64,000 nt of DNA from Devosia elaeis (lineage in GTDB: Bacteria > Pseudomonadota > Alphaproteobacteria > Rhizobiales > Devosiaceae). The notes under the pieces were generated by a model, which did no database searches, was not told where the DNA came from, and was given only the letters and a program-made list of their open reading frames with translations. The position numbers and the translations under genes were made by a program. This document shows, one piece after another, positions 16,825-24,961 of the stretch (position 1 is its first letter; every line of letters starts with the position of its first letter). The stretch is taken from assembly GCF_001650025.1 (NCBI RefSeq), contig NZ_LVVY01000091.1, positions 1 to 64,000 on the forward strand, given 5' to 3'.

Positions 16825-17654
16825 GTGCCGGCCCATTGGGTGCGGTCGAGCACGGGAAGCTCGTCGCGGTTTTCGTCGATCACCGGCATGGCGGCGAGCA
16901 GGCCCCGCGTATAGGGATGCTGGGCGTTTTCGAGCTGGCCGGCAGCGCATTCCTCCACCACGCGGCCGGCATTCATCACCAGGATGCGGTCGCAATAGCG
17001 GCTGACCAGAGCCAGGTCGTGGCTGATGAGGATCAGGCCCATGCCCTTGCGGGTGACCAGGTCATCGATGATGTCGAGGACCTGCGCCTGCACCGAGACG
17101 TCGAGCGCGGACGTAGGCTCGTCGGCGATCAGCAATTCCGGCTCGGGAATCAGCATCATGGCGATCATGATGCGCTGGCCCATGCCGCCGGAGACTTCGT
17201 GCGGATAGAGTTTTGCCACGCGCTCGGGATCGTTGATGCGCACGGCCTTGAGCATGTCGAGAATGCGCGCCTGCACGTCGCGGCGCGGCAGCTTCTGGTG
17301 GGTGACAAGGGCCTCGGCAATCTGCTCGCCGACGGTCATCACCGGATTGAGCGAGAATTTGGGGTCCTGCATGACCATGGAGATGCGGGCGCCGCGAATG
17401 GCGCGCATCTGCTTCTCGTTCTGGGCCAGGATGTCGATGCCGTCGAAGCTGAGCTTGTCGGCGGTGACCTGGCCCGGCTTGCGGATGAGTTTCAGGATCG
17501 AGCGGCCGGTCATGGATTTGCCGGAACCGGATTCGCCCACAATGCCCAGCCGCTCGCGGCCGAGGGTGAAGGAAAGGCCTTTCACCACCTCGACCCGGCC
17601 CGAATGCGTGGGGAAGGAAACGCGGAGATTTTCGACTTCGAGAAGGGGGGGCAT
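16821..17654 (-). CDS. Peptide-type ABC transporter ATPase, DppD-like
   Basis: A 277-residue ATPase: Walker A GESGSGKSM (the usual Thr/Ser after Lys-Ser is Met), signature VSGGMGQRIMIAMML, Walker B LLIADEPTSALDVSVQ. The ATG at 17654 has GGGAG 8 nt upstream; an in-frame GTG at 17672 lacks this. It pairs with the DppF-like subunit. The C-terminal PYTRGLLAAMPVIDENRDELP is typical of the DppD/OppD group. Confidence 0.92.
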   Translation of the reverse strand: MPPLLEVENLRVSFPTHSGRVEVVKGLSFTLGRERLGIVGESGSGKSMTGRSILKLIRKPGQVTADKLSFDGIDILAQNEKQMRAIRGARISMVMQDPKFSLNPVMTVGEQIAEALVTHQKLPRRDVQARILDMLKAVRINDPERVAKLYPHEVSGGMGQRIMIAMMLIPEPELLIADEPTSALDVSVQAQVLDIIDDLVTRKGMGLILISHDLALVSRYCDRILVMNAGRVVEECAAGQLENAQHPYTRGLLAAMPVIDENRDELPVLDRTQWAGT

Positions 17655-17684
17655 GAGGTGGCTCCCGCACACTCTGGATGCACG

Positions 17685-17815
17685 GCTGCGCCCTCCCTCC
17701 CCCTTGAGGGGAGGGTAGCGAAGCTTGGCCGAAGGCTTAGCGGAGCTGGGGTGGGGGTAGTGCGGTGATGCATTGATGGACCCCCACCCTCGATCCCTCC
17801 CCTCAAGGGGGAGGG
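17685..17815. repeat. Paired palindromic repeat inside the ABC operon
   Basis: CCCTCCCCCTTGAGGGGAGG (about 17695-17716) and TCCCTCCCCTCAAGGGGGAG (about 17796-17815) face each other, with GGGGTGGGGG / CCCCCACCC inner tails (17749-17793). At about 130 bp it is one of the best-preserved members of the CTTGAGGGG class. It lies between the permease and ATPase genes and could change their relative expression. Confidence 0.8.
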
Positions 17816-17841
17816 AGGCGAAAGAACCGACAGATCGAGGA

Positions 17842-18744
17842 TCATGACTTCCCCTCGCTCTTGGGATCGAGCACGTCGCGCAGTCCGTCGCCGAGGAAGC
17901 AGAAGCCGAGGCTGACGATGATGATGGCGAAGCCCGGCATGGTGGCGACCCACCATTGATCGAGAATGAAGGTGCGGCCGCGGCTGATCATGGCGCCCCA
18001 TTCGGGCAGGGGCGGCTGGGCGCCCAGCCCGAGAAAGCCCAGGCCTGCCGCGGTGAGGATGACGCCGGCCATGTCCAGGGTGACGCGCACGATCATCGAG
18101 GAGGTGCAGAGCGGCAGGATATGCTGGACGATGATGCGGAGGGGTCCGCCGCCGGCCAATTGCACCGCCGAGATATATTCGGCATTGCGGATGGTCAGCG
18201 TTTCGGCTCGGGCAATGCGCGCATAGGCCGGCCAGGAGGTGATGGCGATGGCGATGATGGCATTGTTGATGCCGGGGCCGAGCGCGGCGACGAAAGCCAG
18301 GGCCAGGATCAGCTTGGGCAGCGACAGGAAGATATCGGTGAAGCCCATCAGCATCCGATCCACCCAGCCGCCGAAATAGCCGGCAATTGCCCCGATGAAC
18401 AGGCCCAGCGGGGCGGAGATCAGCGCGACCAGCGCGACGATGGTGAGGGTGATCTGGCTGCCCCAGACCACGCGGGAGAAGATGTCGCGGCCCAGCTCGT
18501 CCGTGCCCATCCAATATTGCGCGGAGGGCGGGAGGAGGCGGGCGGAGAGATTCTGCCCGGTGGGCGAATAGGGCGCGATCCACGGCGCGAAGGCGGCCGT
18601 GAGCAGCAGGACGAGGATGATGATGCCGCCGAGCACGGACAGGGGATTGCGCAGGAGGGCGGTGAACACGCGATAGGCGCGCCCGGCATTGGCCTGCATG
18701 CGGGAAGTGGGGCTATCGGCAAGGAGCCAGTCGCGGGTGGTCAT
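17842..18744 (-). CDS. Peptide-type ABC transporter permease, DppC-like
   Basis: A 300-residue inner-membrane permease with five to six membrane segments. It begins with the DppC N-terminal pattern (LLRNPLSVLGGIIILVLLLTAAFAPWIAPYSP), contains HWMGTDELGRDIFSR-type sequence (YWMGTDELGRDIFSRVVWG) and the EAA loop AETLTIRNAEYISAVQLAGG. It forms a heterodimer with the DppB-like subunit. A repeat separates it from each neighbour in the operon. Confidence 0.93.
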   Translation of the reverse strand: MTTRDWLLADSPTSRMQANAGRAYRVFTALLRNPLSVLGGIIILVLLLTAAFAPWIAPYSPTGQNLSARLLPPSAQYWMGTDELGRDIFSRVVWGSQITLTIVALVALISAPLGLFIGAIAGYFGGWVDRMLMGFTDIFLSLPKLILALAFVAALGPGINNAIIAIAITSWPAYARIARAETLTIRNAEYISAVQLAGGGPLRIIVQHILPLCTSSMIVRVTLDMAGVILTAAGLGFLGLGAQPPLPEWGAMISRGRTFILDQWWVATMPGFAIIIVSLGFCFLGDGLRDVLDPKSEGKS

Positions 18745-18792
18745 GCGGGGACTCCTTGTGAGTTTGACACTGATGCGAGAGAGCCGCGATGG

Positions 18793-18922
18793 GCACCCTC
18801 CCCCTTGAGGGGAGGGATGGGGTGGGGGTGCAGGCCTGTCAGCGGGGGGAACGGCTGCGATGGCGCAAGTGGCTGCCGCAGAACCCCCACCCCGGCCCTC
18901 CCCTCAAGGGGGAGGGGGCGGT
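18793..18922. repeat. Paired palindromic repeat inside the ABC operon
   Basis: Outer arms CCTCCCCCTTGAGGGGAGGG (about 18798-18817) and CCTCCCCTCAAGGGGGAGGG (about 18898-18917) with GGGGTGGGGGT and ACCCCCACCCC inner tails. It has the same architecture and length class as 17685-17815 and 35970-36100. It separates the DppB-like from the DppC-like permease gene. Confidence 0.8.
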
Positions 18923-18967
18923 TCTGTGGCTCCCAGGCGACCGCGACGACGTCGTGCGTTATCCCCA

Positions 18968-20041
18968 TCACTTCGCCCTCGGATCCAGGACGCGGTAGAG
19001 CACGTCCGAGACCTTGTTGATGACGATGAAGACCGCGCCGATGACCAGGGTGGCGCCGAGGACGGCGTTCATGTCGGCGTTGAGGAGGGCGGTGGTGAGG
19101 TAATTGCCGATGCCGGGCCAGGAGAACACGGTCTCGATCATCACCGAGCCTTCGAGCAGCCCCGCATAGGAGAGGCCGATGACGGTGATGAGCGGCACGC
19201 GGATCGGGTTGAAGGCGTGGCGCCAGACGACGATGCGTTCCGGCACGCCCTTGACCCGGGCGGTGGTGACGAATTCCTGGCTCAGCTGGTCGAGCATGAA
19301 GCTCCGGGTCATGCGGGCGATATAGGCGAGGCTGAAAAAGCCCAGCACCGAGGCGGGCAGCACGATATGGGAGACCGCGTTCCAGAAGATGTCGATCTCC
19401 CCGCGCAGGAGGGAATCGACGAGGATCATGCCGGTGACCGGCTGGACAAGGCCATCGTAGAAAATGTCGAGCCGGCCCGGCCCGCCGACCCAGCGCAGGC
19501 GGGCGTAGAACAGGGCGAGGCCCACCAGGCCGAGCCAGAAGGCGGGCACCGAATAGCCGAGCAGGCCCACCACGCGGATCGCCTGATCGAGCCAGGAGCC
19601 CTGGCGGGCGGCGGCGGTGACCCCCAGCGGCACGCCGAGCGCCACGCCGATCAGGATGCCCAGGGTCGCCATTTCGAACGTGGCGGGGAAGAAGCGCGAC
19701 AAATCCTCGATCACCGGGCGGCCGGTGGACACCGAACGGCCCAGATCGCCGGTAAAGACATTGCCGACATAGGAGATGAATTGCTGCCAGAGCGGGCGAT
19801 CCAGCCCCATGGCGATCCGGGCGGCATCATATTGCGCCTGGGTGGCGCGGTCGCCGACCACCGAAAGCACCGGATCGATGGGAATGATGCGCCCGATGAA
19901 GAAGGTGATGGCGAGCAGGCCAAGAAAAGTGAGGAAAAGCGTGAGCACAAAGCCGCCCAGCGTCAGCACATTGCGGCCCAGGCGCTTGTTGCGCAGGCTG
20001 GGCGCCAGAGGCGGCGGGGCGGTTTGCTGATCAAGCGCCAA
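18968..20041 (-). CDS. Peptide-type ABC transporter permease, DppB-like
   Basis: A 357-residue permease with the DppB pattern: an N-terminal membrane helix, RIIPIDPVLSVVGDRAT, MGLDRPLWQQFISYVGNVFTGDLGRSVSTGRPV and an EAA loop (LSQEFVTTARVKGVPERIVVWRHA). The start is TTG at 20041, which has GAGG 8 nt upstream; no ATG gives a better fit. It opens the minus-strand half of the system and is divergent from the XRE-cupin regulator. Confidence 0.92.
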   Translation of the reverse strand: MALDQQTAPPPLAPSLRNKRLGRNVLTLGGFVLTLFLTFLGLLAITFFIGRIIPIDPVLSVVGDRATQAQYDAARIAMGLDRPLWQQFISYVGNVFTGDLGRSVSTGRPVIEDLSRFFPATFEMATLGILIGVALGVPLGVTAAARQGSWLDQAIRVVGLLGYSVPAFWLGLVGLALFYARLRWVGGPGRLDIFYDGLVQPVTGMILVDSLLRGEIDIFWNAVSHIVLPASVLGFFSLAYIARMTRSFMLDQLSQEFVTTARVKGVPERIVVWRHAFNPIRVPLITVIGLSYAGLLEGSVMIETVFSWPGIGNYLTTALLNADMNAVLGATLVIGAVFIVINKVSDVLYRVLDPRAK

Positions 20042-20174
20042 TGAAAATTCCTCTTGAATAACAGGTTATTGACCTCGCCAACCGCAAGAGTGGGCAAGTC
20101 GCAGAACCTTCACATTTCGCTTTCACCATACAAGAAACTTTGCTTATATCAAAAAAATTTTGGTGAGGCGAAGC
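20042..20174. promoter_or_regulatory. Divergent control region of the peptide ABC system
   Basis: On the plus strand TTCACC (20122-20127) and TATATC (20145-20150) are 17 bp apart and could drive the regulator/binding-protein operon. Towards the minus-strand permease gene lies an inverted repeat AATAAC-AG-GTTATT (20057-20070), a candidate operator for the XRE-cupin protein encoded next to it. Confidence 0.45.
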
Positions 20175-20843
20175 GTGGCGGAGGCAATGGCGAACAGGCA
20201 GGACGGGCATCCCAAGGTGGGTGCGCTGATCCGTGCGCGCCGCCGCCAGCAGCATATGACGCTGATGGAACTGGGCGAGGCGGCCGAGGTTTCGGTGGGC
20301 TATCTGAGCCAGGTCGAGCGCGACCATGCCACCCCCTCGCTGGGCACGCTTGCGCAGATCGCGCGGGCGCTGGGCGTGGGCATCGATTACTTCATCGCCT
20401 CGCCGGCCAGCCACAATGCGCTGACGCGCCAAAGCGAGCGCAACCGCTTCTCACTGGACGGCTCCTCCATTCTCTACGAGCGGCTGGGGGCCGATTTCCC
20501 GGGTAACCAGCTCTCGAGCTTCCTCATGCTCGTGCCGCCCGGCTATCGCTCGGAAACGGTAGCGCATGAGGGCGAAGAAATCCTCTTCGTGCTCGAAGGC
20601 GCGATCACCCAGAGGCTCGACGGCGAGGAAATGATCATGCAGGCCGGCGACAGCCTGCATTTCCGGGGCAATCGCCCCCATTCCTGGTCGAACCATACCG
20701 ATCAGCCGGCCCGTCTGTTGTGGACGGGCACGCTGGCGCTCTTTCGCTCCACGGCCCGGCCCAGGCCGGTCGTGGCGAAGCCCAAAACCGGCAGCGACAA
20801 GCCGGTCCGCAAAAAAGTCATTCCCAAGGAGAAACGCTCATGA
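20175..20843 (+). CDS. XRE family regulator with C-terminal cupin domain
   Basis: A 222-residue regulator: helix-turn-helix at about residues 15-70 (VGALIRARRRQQHMTLMELGEAAEVSVGYLSQVERDHATPSLGTL) followed by a cupin barrel (EGEEILFVLEGAITQRLDGEEMIMQAGDSLHFRGNRPHSW). I chose GTG at 20175 because GAGG (20165-20168) is 6 nt upstream; the ATG at 20187 has its GGAGG only 2 nt away. The C terminus is basic. It overlaps the binding-protein gene by 4 nt, so regulator and binding protein are coupled; the ligand sensed may be the imported compound. Confidence 0.88.
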   Translation: MAEAMANRQDGHPKVGALIRARRRQQHMTLMELGEAAEVSVGYLSQVERDHATPSLGTLAQIARALGVGIDYFIASPASHNALTRQSERNRFSLDGSSILYERLGADFPGNQLSSFLMLVPPGYRSETVAHEGEEILFVLEGAITQRLDGEEMIMQAGDSLHFRGNRPHSWSNHTDQPARLLWTGTLALFRSTARPRPVVAKPKTGSDKPVRKKVIPKEKRS

Positions 20844-22426
20844 AGCTCTTCCGTGCTGCCTTGATGGCATCCGCCCTGGCCCTGCCGCTCGCGGCCGGCG
20901 CCGCCTATGCCGCGACGCCCGCCGATGCGCTGGTCATTGCCCAGAACATCGACGATATCGTCGCGCTCGATCCCGCCCAGGCCTACGAATTCTCGGCCGG
21001 CGAAATCAACGCCAACCTCTATGACAAGCTGGTGCAGTACGACGCGGAGGACACCACCGTGCTCGCGCCGGGCCTGGCCAGCGAATGGGTTGCCGACGAG
21101 GAAGCCAAGTCGCTGACCTTCACCATGCGCGAAGGCGCGACCTTCGCCTCGGGCAATCCGGTGCGCGCTGAGGACGTGAAATTCTCGTTCACCCGCGTGG
21201 TGACGCTGAACCTCACCCCCGCCTTCATCCTCACCCAGCTCGGCTGGACCCCGGACAATATCGGCGAGATGGTCACGGTCGACGGCAACAAGGTCACCGT
21301 CAAGTGGACCGGCGATTTCGCTTCGGCCTTCGTGCTGAACGTGCTGGCCGCCCGCCCCGGCGCCATCGTCGATGAAGTGCTGGTGATGCAGAACGAGGTG
21401 GACGGCGACTGGGGCAATGCCTGGCTCAACACCAATTCGGCCGGCTCCGGCCCCTTCGTGCTGACCGATTACCGTCCGGCCGAACTCGTGCGCCTCACCG
21501 CCAACGAGAATTACTGGAACGGCGCGCCGGCCATGAAGCAGGTGCTGATCCGTCACGTCGCCGAAGCGGCCACCCAGCAATTGCTGCTGACCTCGGGCGA
21601 CATCGATATCGCCAAGAACCTGACCCCCGACCAGATCGGCGGCCTGGGCGAGAACGTGAAGGTGGAAACCTATCCGCAGGCGGCCGTCCACTTCCTCTCG
21701 TTCAACCAGAAGACCGAGGAACTGACCGACCCGGCCATCTGGGAAGCCGCGCGTTACCTCGTCGATTATGACGGGATGACCGAGACCTTCCTCAAGGGCC
21801 AGATGGAAAAGCACCAGGCCTTCTGGCCCAAGGGCTTCCCCGGCTCCTATGACGAGACGCCCTATAGCTATGACGTGGAAAAGGCCAAGCAGATCCTGGC
21901 CGATGCCGGTATCGAAACCCCGATCAACGTCACGCTCGACGTGATCAATTCGGCGCCCTTCACCGATATCGCCCAGTCCCTGCAGGCCGGCTTCTCCGAA
22001 GCGGGAATCAATTTCGACATCCTGCCCGGCACCGGCGCCCAGGTGATCACGAAATATCGTGAGCGCACCCACCAGGCCATGCTGCTCTATTGGGGCCCGG
22101 ACTTCATGGATCCCCATTCCAACGCCAAGGCCTTCGCCTACAATTCCAACAATGCGGACGACGCCTATGCGGCGACCACGACCTGGCGCAATGCCTGGGC
22201 CGTGCCGCAGGAGATGAACGACGAGGTCAACGCCGCCCTGGCCGAAGCCGACCAGAGCGTGCGCAACGAGATGTATGTCGACCTGCAGCAGAAGGTTCAG
22301 GCTGAAAGCCCGATCATCATCATGTTCCAGGCCGCACTGCAGATCGGCATGGCCAATAATGTCGAAGGCTATGTGAACGGGTCCAATTCGGACTTCGTCT
22401 ACTATCGGCTGGTGACCAAGGACTAA
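20840..22426 (+). CDS. ABC transporter substrate-binding protein, family 5 (DppA-like)
   Basis: A 528-residue periplasmic binding protein with a signal peptide (MKLFRAALMASALALPLAAG, then AAYA) and family 5 blocks: ALDPAQAYEFSAGEINANLYDKLVQYD, LAPGLASEWVADEEAKSLTF, FSFTRVVTL and the late EANINFDI-like region SEAGINFDILPG. AAGGAG is 8 nt before the ATG. The family binds peptides, nickel or opines. The permeases and ATPases for it are on the opposite strand (20041 to 16090). Confidence 0.93.
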   Translation: MKLFRAALMASALALPLAAGAAYAATPADALVIAQNIDDIVALDPAQAYEFSAGEINANLYDKLVQYDAEDTTVLAPGLASEWVADEEAKSLTFTMREGATFASGNPVRAEDVKFSFTRVVTLNLTPAFILTQLGWTPDNIGEMVTVDGNKVTVKWTGDFASAFVLNVLAARPGAIVDEVLVMQNEVDGDWGNAWLNTNSAGSGPFVLTDYRPAELVRLTANENYWNGAPAMKQVLIRHVAEAATQQLLLTSGDIDIAKNLTPDQIGGLGENVKVETYPQAAVHFLSFNQKTEELTDPAIWEAARYLVDYDGMTETFLKGQMEKHQAFWPKGFPGSYDETPYSYDVEKAKQILADAGIETPINVTLDVINSAPFTDIAQSLQAGFSEAGINFDILPGTGAQVITKYRERTHQAMLLYWGPDFMDPHSNAKAFAYNSNNADDAYAATTTWRNAWAVPQEMNDEVNAALAEADQSVRNEMYVDLQQKVQAESPIIIMFQAALQIGMANNVEGYVNGSNSDFVYYRLVTKD

Positions 22427-22440
22427 GGTCCGACATCGAA

Positions 22441-22520
22441 CAAGCGGCGGCTTCCGTTCCCTCGGGCCGCCGCTTGCGGAGCCGGACATCTCCTCCTCCC
22501 GTCCGGCTCCGCTCTTATTT
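22441..22520. terminator. Double hairpin after the binding-protein gene
   Basis: CAAGCGGCGGC (22441-22451) pairs with GCCGCCGCTTG (22466-22476), and CGGAGCCGGAC (22477-22487) pairs with GTCCGGCTCCG (22501-22511), followed by CTCTTATTTG. Both stems are perfect 11-mers. They can end or attenuate the transcript, or protect the abundant binding-protein mRNA, before the peptidase gene. Confidence 0.75.
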
Positions 22521-22538
22521 GTCGCCGCCGCCTTTCCT

Positions 22539-22655
22539 TCGCCCCTCCGGCGAGAAGGGGCGCGTAGCGCCGGATGAGGGGTGCCGGCTTCTCGATTCTT
22601 GCCGAGAGGCCCGCACCCCTCACCCTGACCCTCTCCCCTGAGGGGCGAGGGAATA
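22539..22655. repeat. Paired palindromic repeat upstream of the M24 peptidase
   Basis: Arms about CGCCCCTCCGGCGAGAAGGG (from 22540) and CCCTCTCCCCTGAGGGGCGA (from 22629) with inner GGATGAGGGGTG / CACCCCTCACCC tails. This is the variant that also occurs upstream of nirD at 58410-58535. Confidence 0.7.
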
Positions 22656-22713
22656 CCACCGAGTGCTTTGCTGCAATGGTGCCAGCCCTGTCCCAACAAG
22701 ACGAGACCAGATC

Positions 22714-23814
22714 ATGAACCCCATCCTCGCCACCCGCATGGAAAAGCTGCGCGCCCGCATGGCCGAGACCGGCACCGACCTCGTGGTGATCGGGCCATCC
22801 AGCCATATGCGCTACCTGGCCGACCTGTCGCCGCATGGCGACGAGCGTCCGGTGCTACTGATGGTGAGTAAGGATTTCGCCGGCTTCCTCATGCCGGCCT
22901 TGAACGTGGATTCTTCGCGCCAGCACACCGATCTGCCCTTCTTCCCCTGGGCCGATGCCGACGGGCCCGATGCGGCGCTGGCGCAATTGATCGACGCGAC
23001 GGGCGTGTCGCGGATCAGCCCCTCCATCGTGCTGGACGAAACCATGCGCGCCGATTTCGCCCTCCTGGTGCTCGACGCGCTGCCCGGCGCCAAGCGGCGC
23101 TTCACCGCCGACAGCGTGGGCTATCTGCGCTCGCGCAAGGACGAGGCCGAATACAGGCTGCTGAAAGCCTCGCACCTGCTCAATGACCGGGCCATGGCGG
23201 CCGGCTTCGCGGCGCTGAAGGACGGCGTGACCGAGGCGGAAGTGGCCGAGGTGATCGGCAATTTCTACAAGGAAAACGGCGCGACCACGCAGTTCATCTC
23301 GGTCTGCTTCGGCCCCAATGGCGCCTTTCCGCACCACCATACCGGCGCGACGAAGCTCAAGCAGGGCGATGCCGTATTGATCGATATCGGCGGGCGTATC
23401 GGCGGCTATCCCTCCGACATGACCCGCGTTGGCTATTTCGGCAGCAAGCCGGAAGGGTTCGACGACATCCACGCCATCCTCGACCGTGCCGTCGAGGCGG
23501 CCATTGCGGCATCTTTGCCCGGCGCCAAAGCCATGGACGTGGACAAGGCTGCGCGGGACGTGATCGCCCAGGCCGGCTATGGCGAATATTTCCTGCACCG
23601 CACCGGGCATGGCTTGGGCATCGACGTGCATGAGGCGCCCTATATCACCGGCACCAGCGAGACGGTGCTGGACGAGGGCATGGTGTTCTCCATCGAGCCC
23701 GGCATCTATCTGCAGGGCCGCTTCGGCCTGCGCCTCGAAGAGATCGTCATCATCCGCAACGGCAAGGCGGAAATCTTTTCGGAAATGCCGCGCGCCGCCA
23801 TCGCCGCCGGATAA
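22714..23814 (+). CDS. M24 family metallopeptidase (Xaa-Pro peptidase type)
   Basis: A 366-residue protein with a creatinase-type N-terminal domain (about 1-130) and the pita-bread catalytic domain. The metal ligands are visible in DIGGRIGGYPSDMTRVG (two Asp), HRTGHGLGIDVHE (His), SIEPGIYL (Glu) and LRLEEIVII (Glu). It probably hydrolyses Xaa-Pro or a related amide bond. Lying after the binding protein and regulator, it may process the imported peptide. The ATG is at 22714; the GNAT gene overlaps its stop by one base. Confidence 0.9.
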   Translation: MNPILATRMEKLRARMAETGTDLVVIGPSSHMRYLADLSPHGDERPVLLMVSKDFAGFLMPALNVDSSRQHTDLPFFPWADADGPDAALAQLIDATGVSRISPSIVLDETMRADFALLVLDALPGAKRRFTADSVGYLRSRKDEAEYRLLKASHLLNDRAMAAGFAALKDGVTEAEVAEVIGNFYKENGATTQFISVCFGPNGAFPHHHTGATKLKQGDAVLIDIGGRIGGYPSDMTRVGYFGSKPEGFDDIHAILDRAVEAAIAASLPGAKAMDVDKAARDVIAQAGYGEYFLHRTGHGLGIDVHEAPYITGTSETVLDEGMVFSIEPGIYLQGRFGLRLEEIVIIRNGKAEIFSEMPRAAIAAG

Positions 23815-24323
23815 TGGTCCCGCGGCTGGAGACAGAGCGGCTGGTCCTGCGCGGGCATCGCGCCGGCGACCATGCCGCCTGCTGCGCGCTGTGGGGCCAG
23901 GAGACGGTGACGCGCTTCATCGGCGGCCGGCCCAGCACCGGGGAAGAGGTCTGGTCGCGCATCCTGCGCTATGCCGGCCATTGGCAGATGCTCGGCTTCG
24001 GCTATTTCGCGGTGACCGAGCGCGGCAGCGACCGGGTGATCGGCGAGGTCGGCCTGGCCGATTTTCGGCGCGATATATCCCCGCCGCTCGACGCGCCCGA
24101 AGCCGGCTGGGTCTTCCACCCCGATTGGCATGGCAAGGGCCTGGCGCGCGAGGCGGTGGCGGCGCTGCTGGATTGGGCCGCTGGGCGCGGCATGGCCCGC
24201 ACGCTCTGCCTCATCGACCCGGACAATGAAGCCTCCCTCGGCCTCGCCCTGCGCCTGGGGTTCCGCGAGACCCAGCGCATCGATTATTACGGCAAGCCAT
24301 CCCTGCTGCTGCGCCGGGAATAA
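23814..24323 (+). CDS. GNAT family N-acetyltransferase (RimJ/RimL type)
   Basis: A 169-residue acetyltransferase. It begins with the RimJ/RimL signature LETERLVLRGHRAGDHAA, and the acetyl-CoA-binding stretch is HPDWHGKGLAREAVAALLDWAAGRG, followed by IDPDNEASLGLALRLGFRE. The ATG overlaps the TAA of the M24 peptidase (TAATG), so it is translated with it. The substrate is unknown; the neighbours suggest an amine or amino acid released from the imported compound. Confidence 0.88.
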   Translation: MVPRLETERLVLRGHRAGDHAACCALWGQETVTRFIGGRPSTGEEVWSRILRYAGHWQMLGFGYFAVTERGSDRVIGEVGLADFRRDISPPLDAPEAGWVFHPDWHGKGLAREAVAALLDWAAGRGMARTLCLIDPDNEASLGLALRLGFRETQRIDYYGKPSLLLRRE

Positions 24324-24325
24324 GG

Positions 24326-24900
24326 GCATCTGACCCAATCGGGATCGTTTAAGGGCATCTAACCCAATCCGGATCGTCACCCTCGGGCCTGATCGAGGGT
24401 TCTTTGGTTTTGGGTGTATCGCAAACGCCCTCGGGTCGAGCCCGAGGGTGACGATCCGTGGGTGAGGGTAGTTCGGTTATTCACTGGTGGCCCCCTCCCT
24501 CAAGCCCTTCTTTTTAGGGTAAAGGCAGCAAAAGAGCAGCGATCCCAGCTGAATGTGGACTGCTTTGAGGGCATCAAACCCAGTCCGGATCGTTTAAGGG
24601 CGTCTAACCCAACCCCGATCGTCACCCTCGGGCGTGACCCGAGGATTCTTTGTTTTTGTGTATATCGCAAACGCCCTCGGGTCGAGCCGAGGGTGACGAT
24701 CCGTGGGTGAGGGTGGCAGTTATCCACTGATGGATCCCCTCCCTCATTCCCTCCCCTCAAGGGGGAGGGAAGCAAAAGAGCCGTGATTTCAGCTCAAATG
24801 TCGGCTGCTTTAAGGGCATCTAACCCAATCCCGGTCGTCACCCTCGGGCGTGACCCGAGGGTTCTTCGTTTTTGGAAGCATTCGCAAACGCCCGCGATTT
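24326..24900. repeat. Tandem array of composite repeats
   Basis: This 640-bp stretch without genes holds three copies of a composite unit, measured at GATCGTCACCCTCGGG-type cores at 24372, 24617 and 24832 (spacing 245 and about 216 bp). Each of the first two copies has inverted arms CGTCACCCTCGGGC and GCCCTCGGGT...GAGGGTGACGAT. The third copy is cut short. A CTTGAGGGG-type half-palindrome lies in the second copy (24757-24771). Related single copies are at 31700-31822 and 43055-43105. The open frames here are repeat artefacts. Confidence 0.85.
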
Positions 24901-24910
24901 CCGCTTGATC

Positions 24911-24951
24911 ATAATTCAACCAATTAGTATTATACTGATAAGTTGAATTAT
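24911..24951. promoter_or_regulatory. Perfect inverted repeat, likely ArsR operator
   Basis: ATAATTCAAC (24911-24920) and GTTGAATTAT (24942-24951) are exact complements, 21 bp apart, and the right arm ends next to the ribosome binding site GGAGG (24952-24956) of the ArsR gene. The AT-rich centre (TTAGTATTATACTGATA) could hold a -10 element. The layout suggests autorepression by the ArsR protein. Confidence 0.65.
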
Positions 24952-24961
24952 GGAGGTGGTG

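Noticed and set aside
17685-18922. Insertion sequence or MITE with target duplications
   Set aside because: The inverted pairs have REP-like cores, but I could not see consistent target-site duplications or a transposase; REPIN-like repeats fit better.
24414-24775. Small open frames (about 90 codons) on both strands in the repeat array
   Set aside because: Their translations are repeat products (YRKRPRVEP-type stretches duplicated with the DNA), with no ribosome binding site.
24326-24900. CRISPR array
   Set aside because: The units are too long (about 216-245 bp), too few, internally palindromic and have no unique spacers; no cas gene is present.
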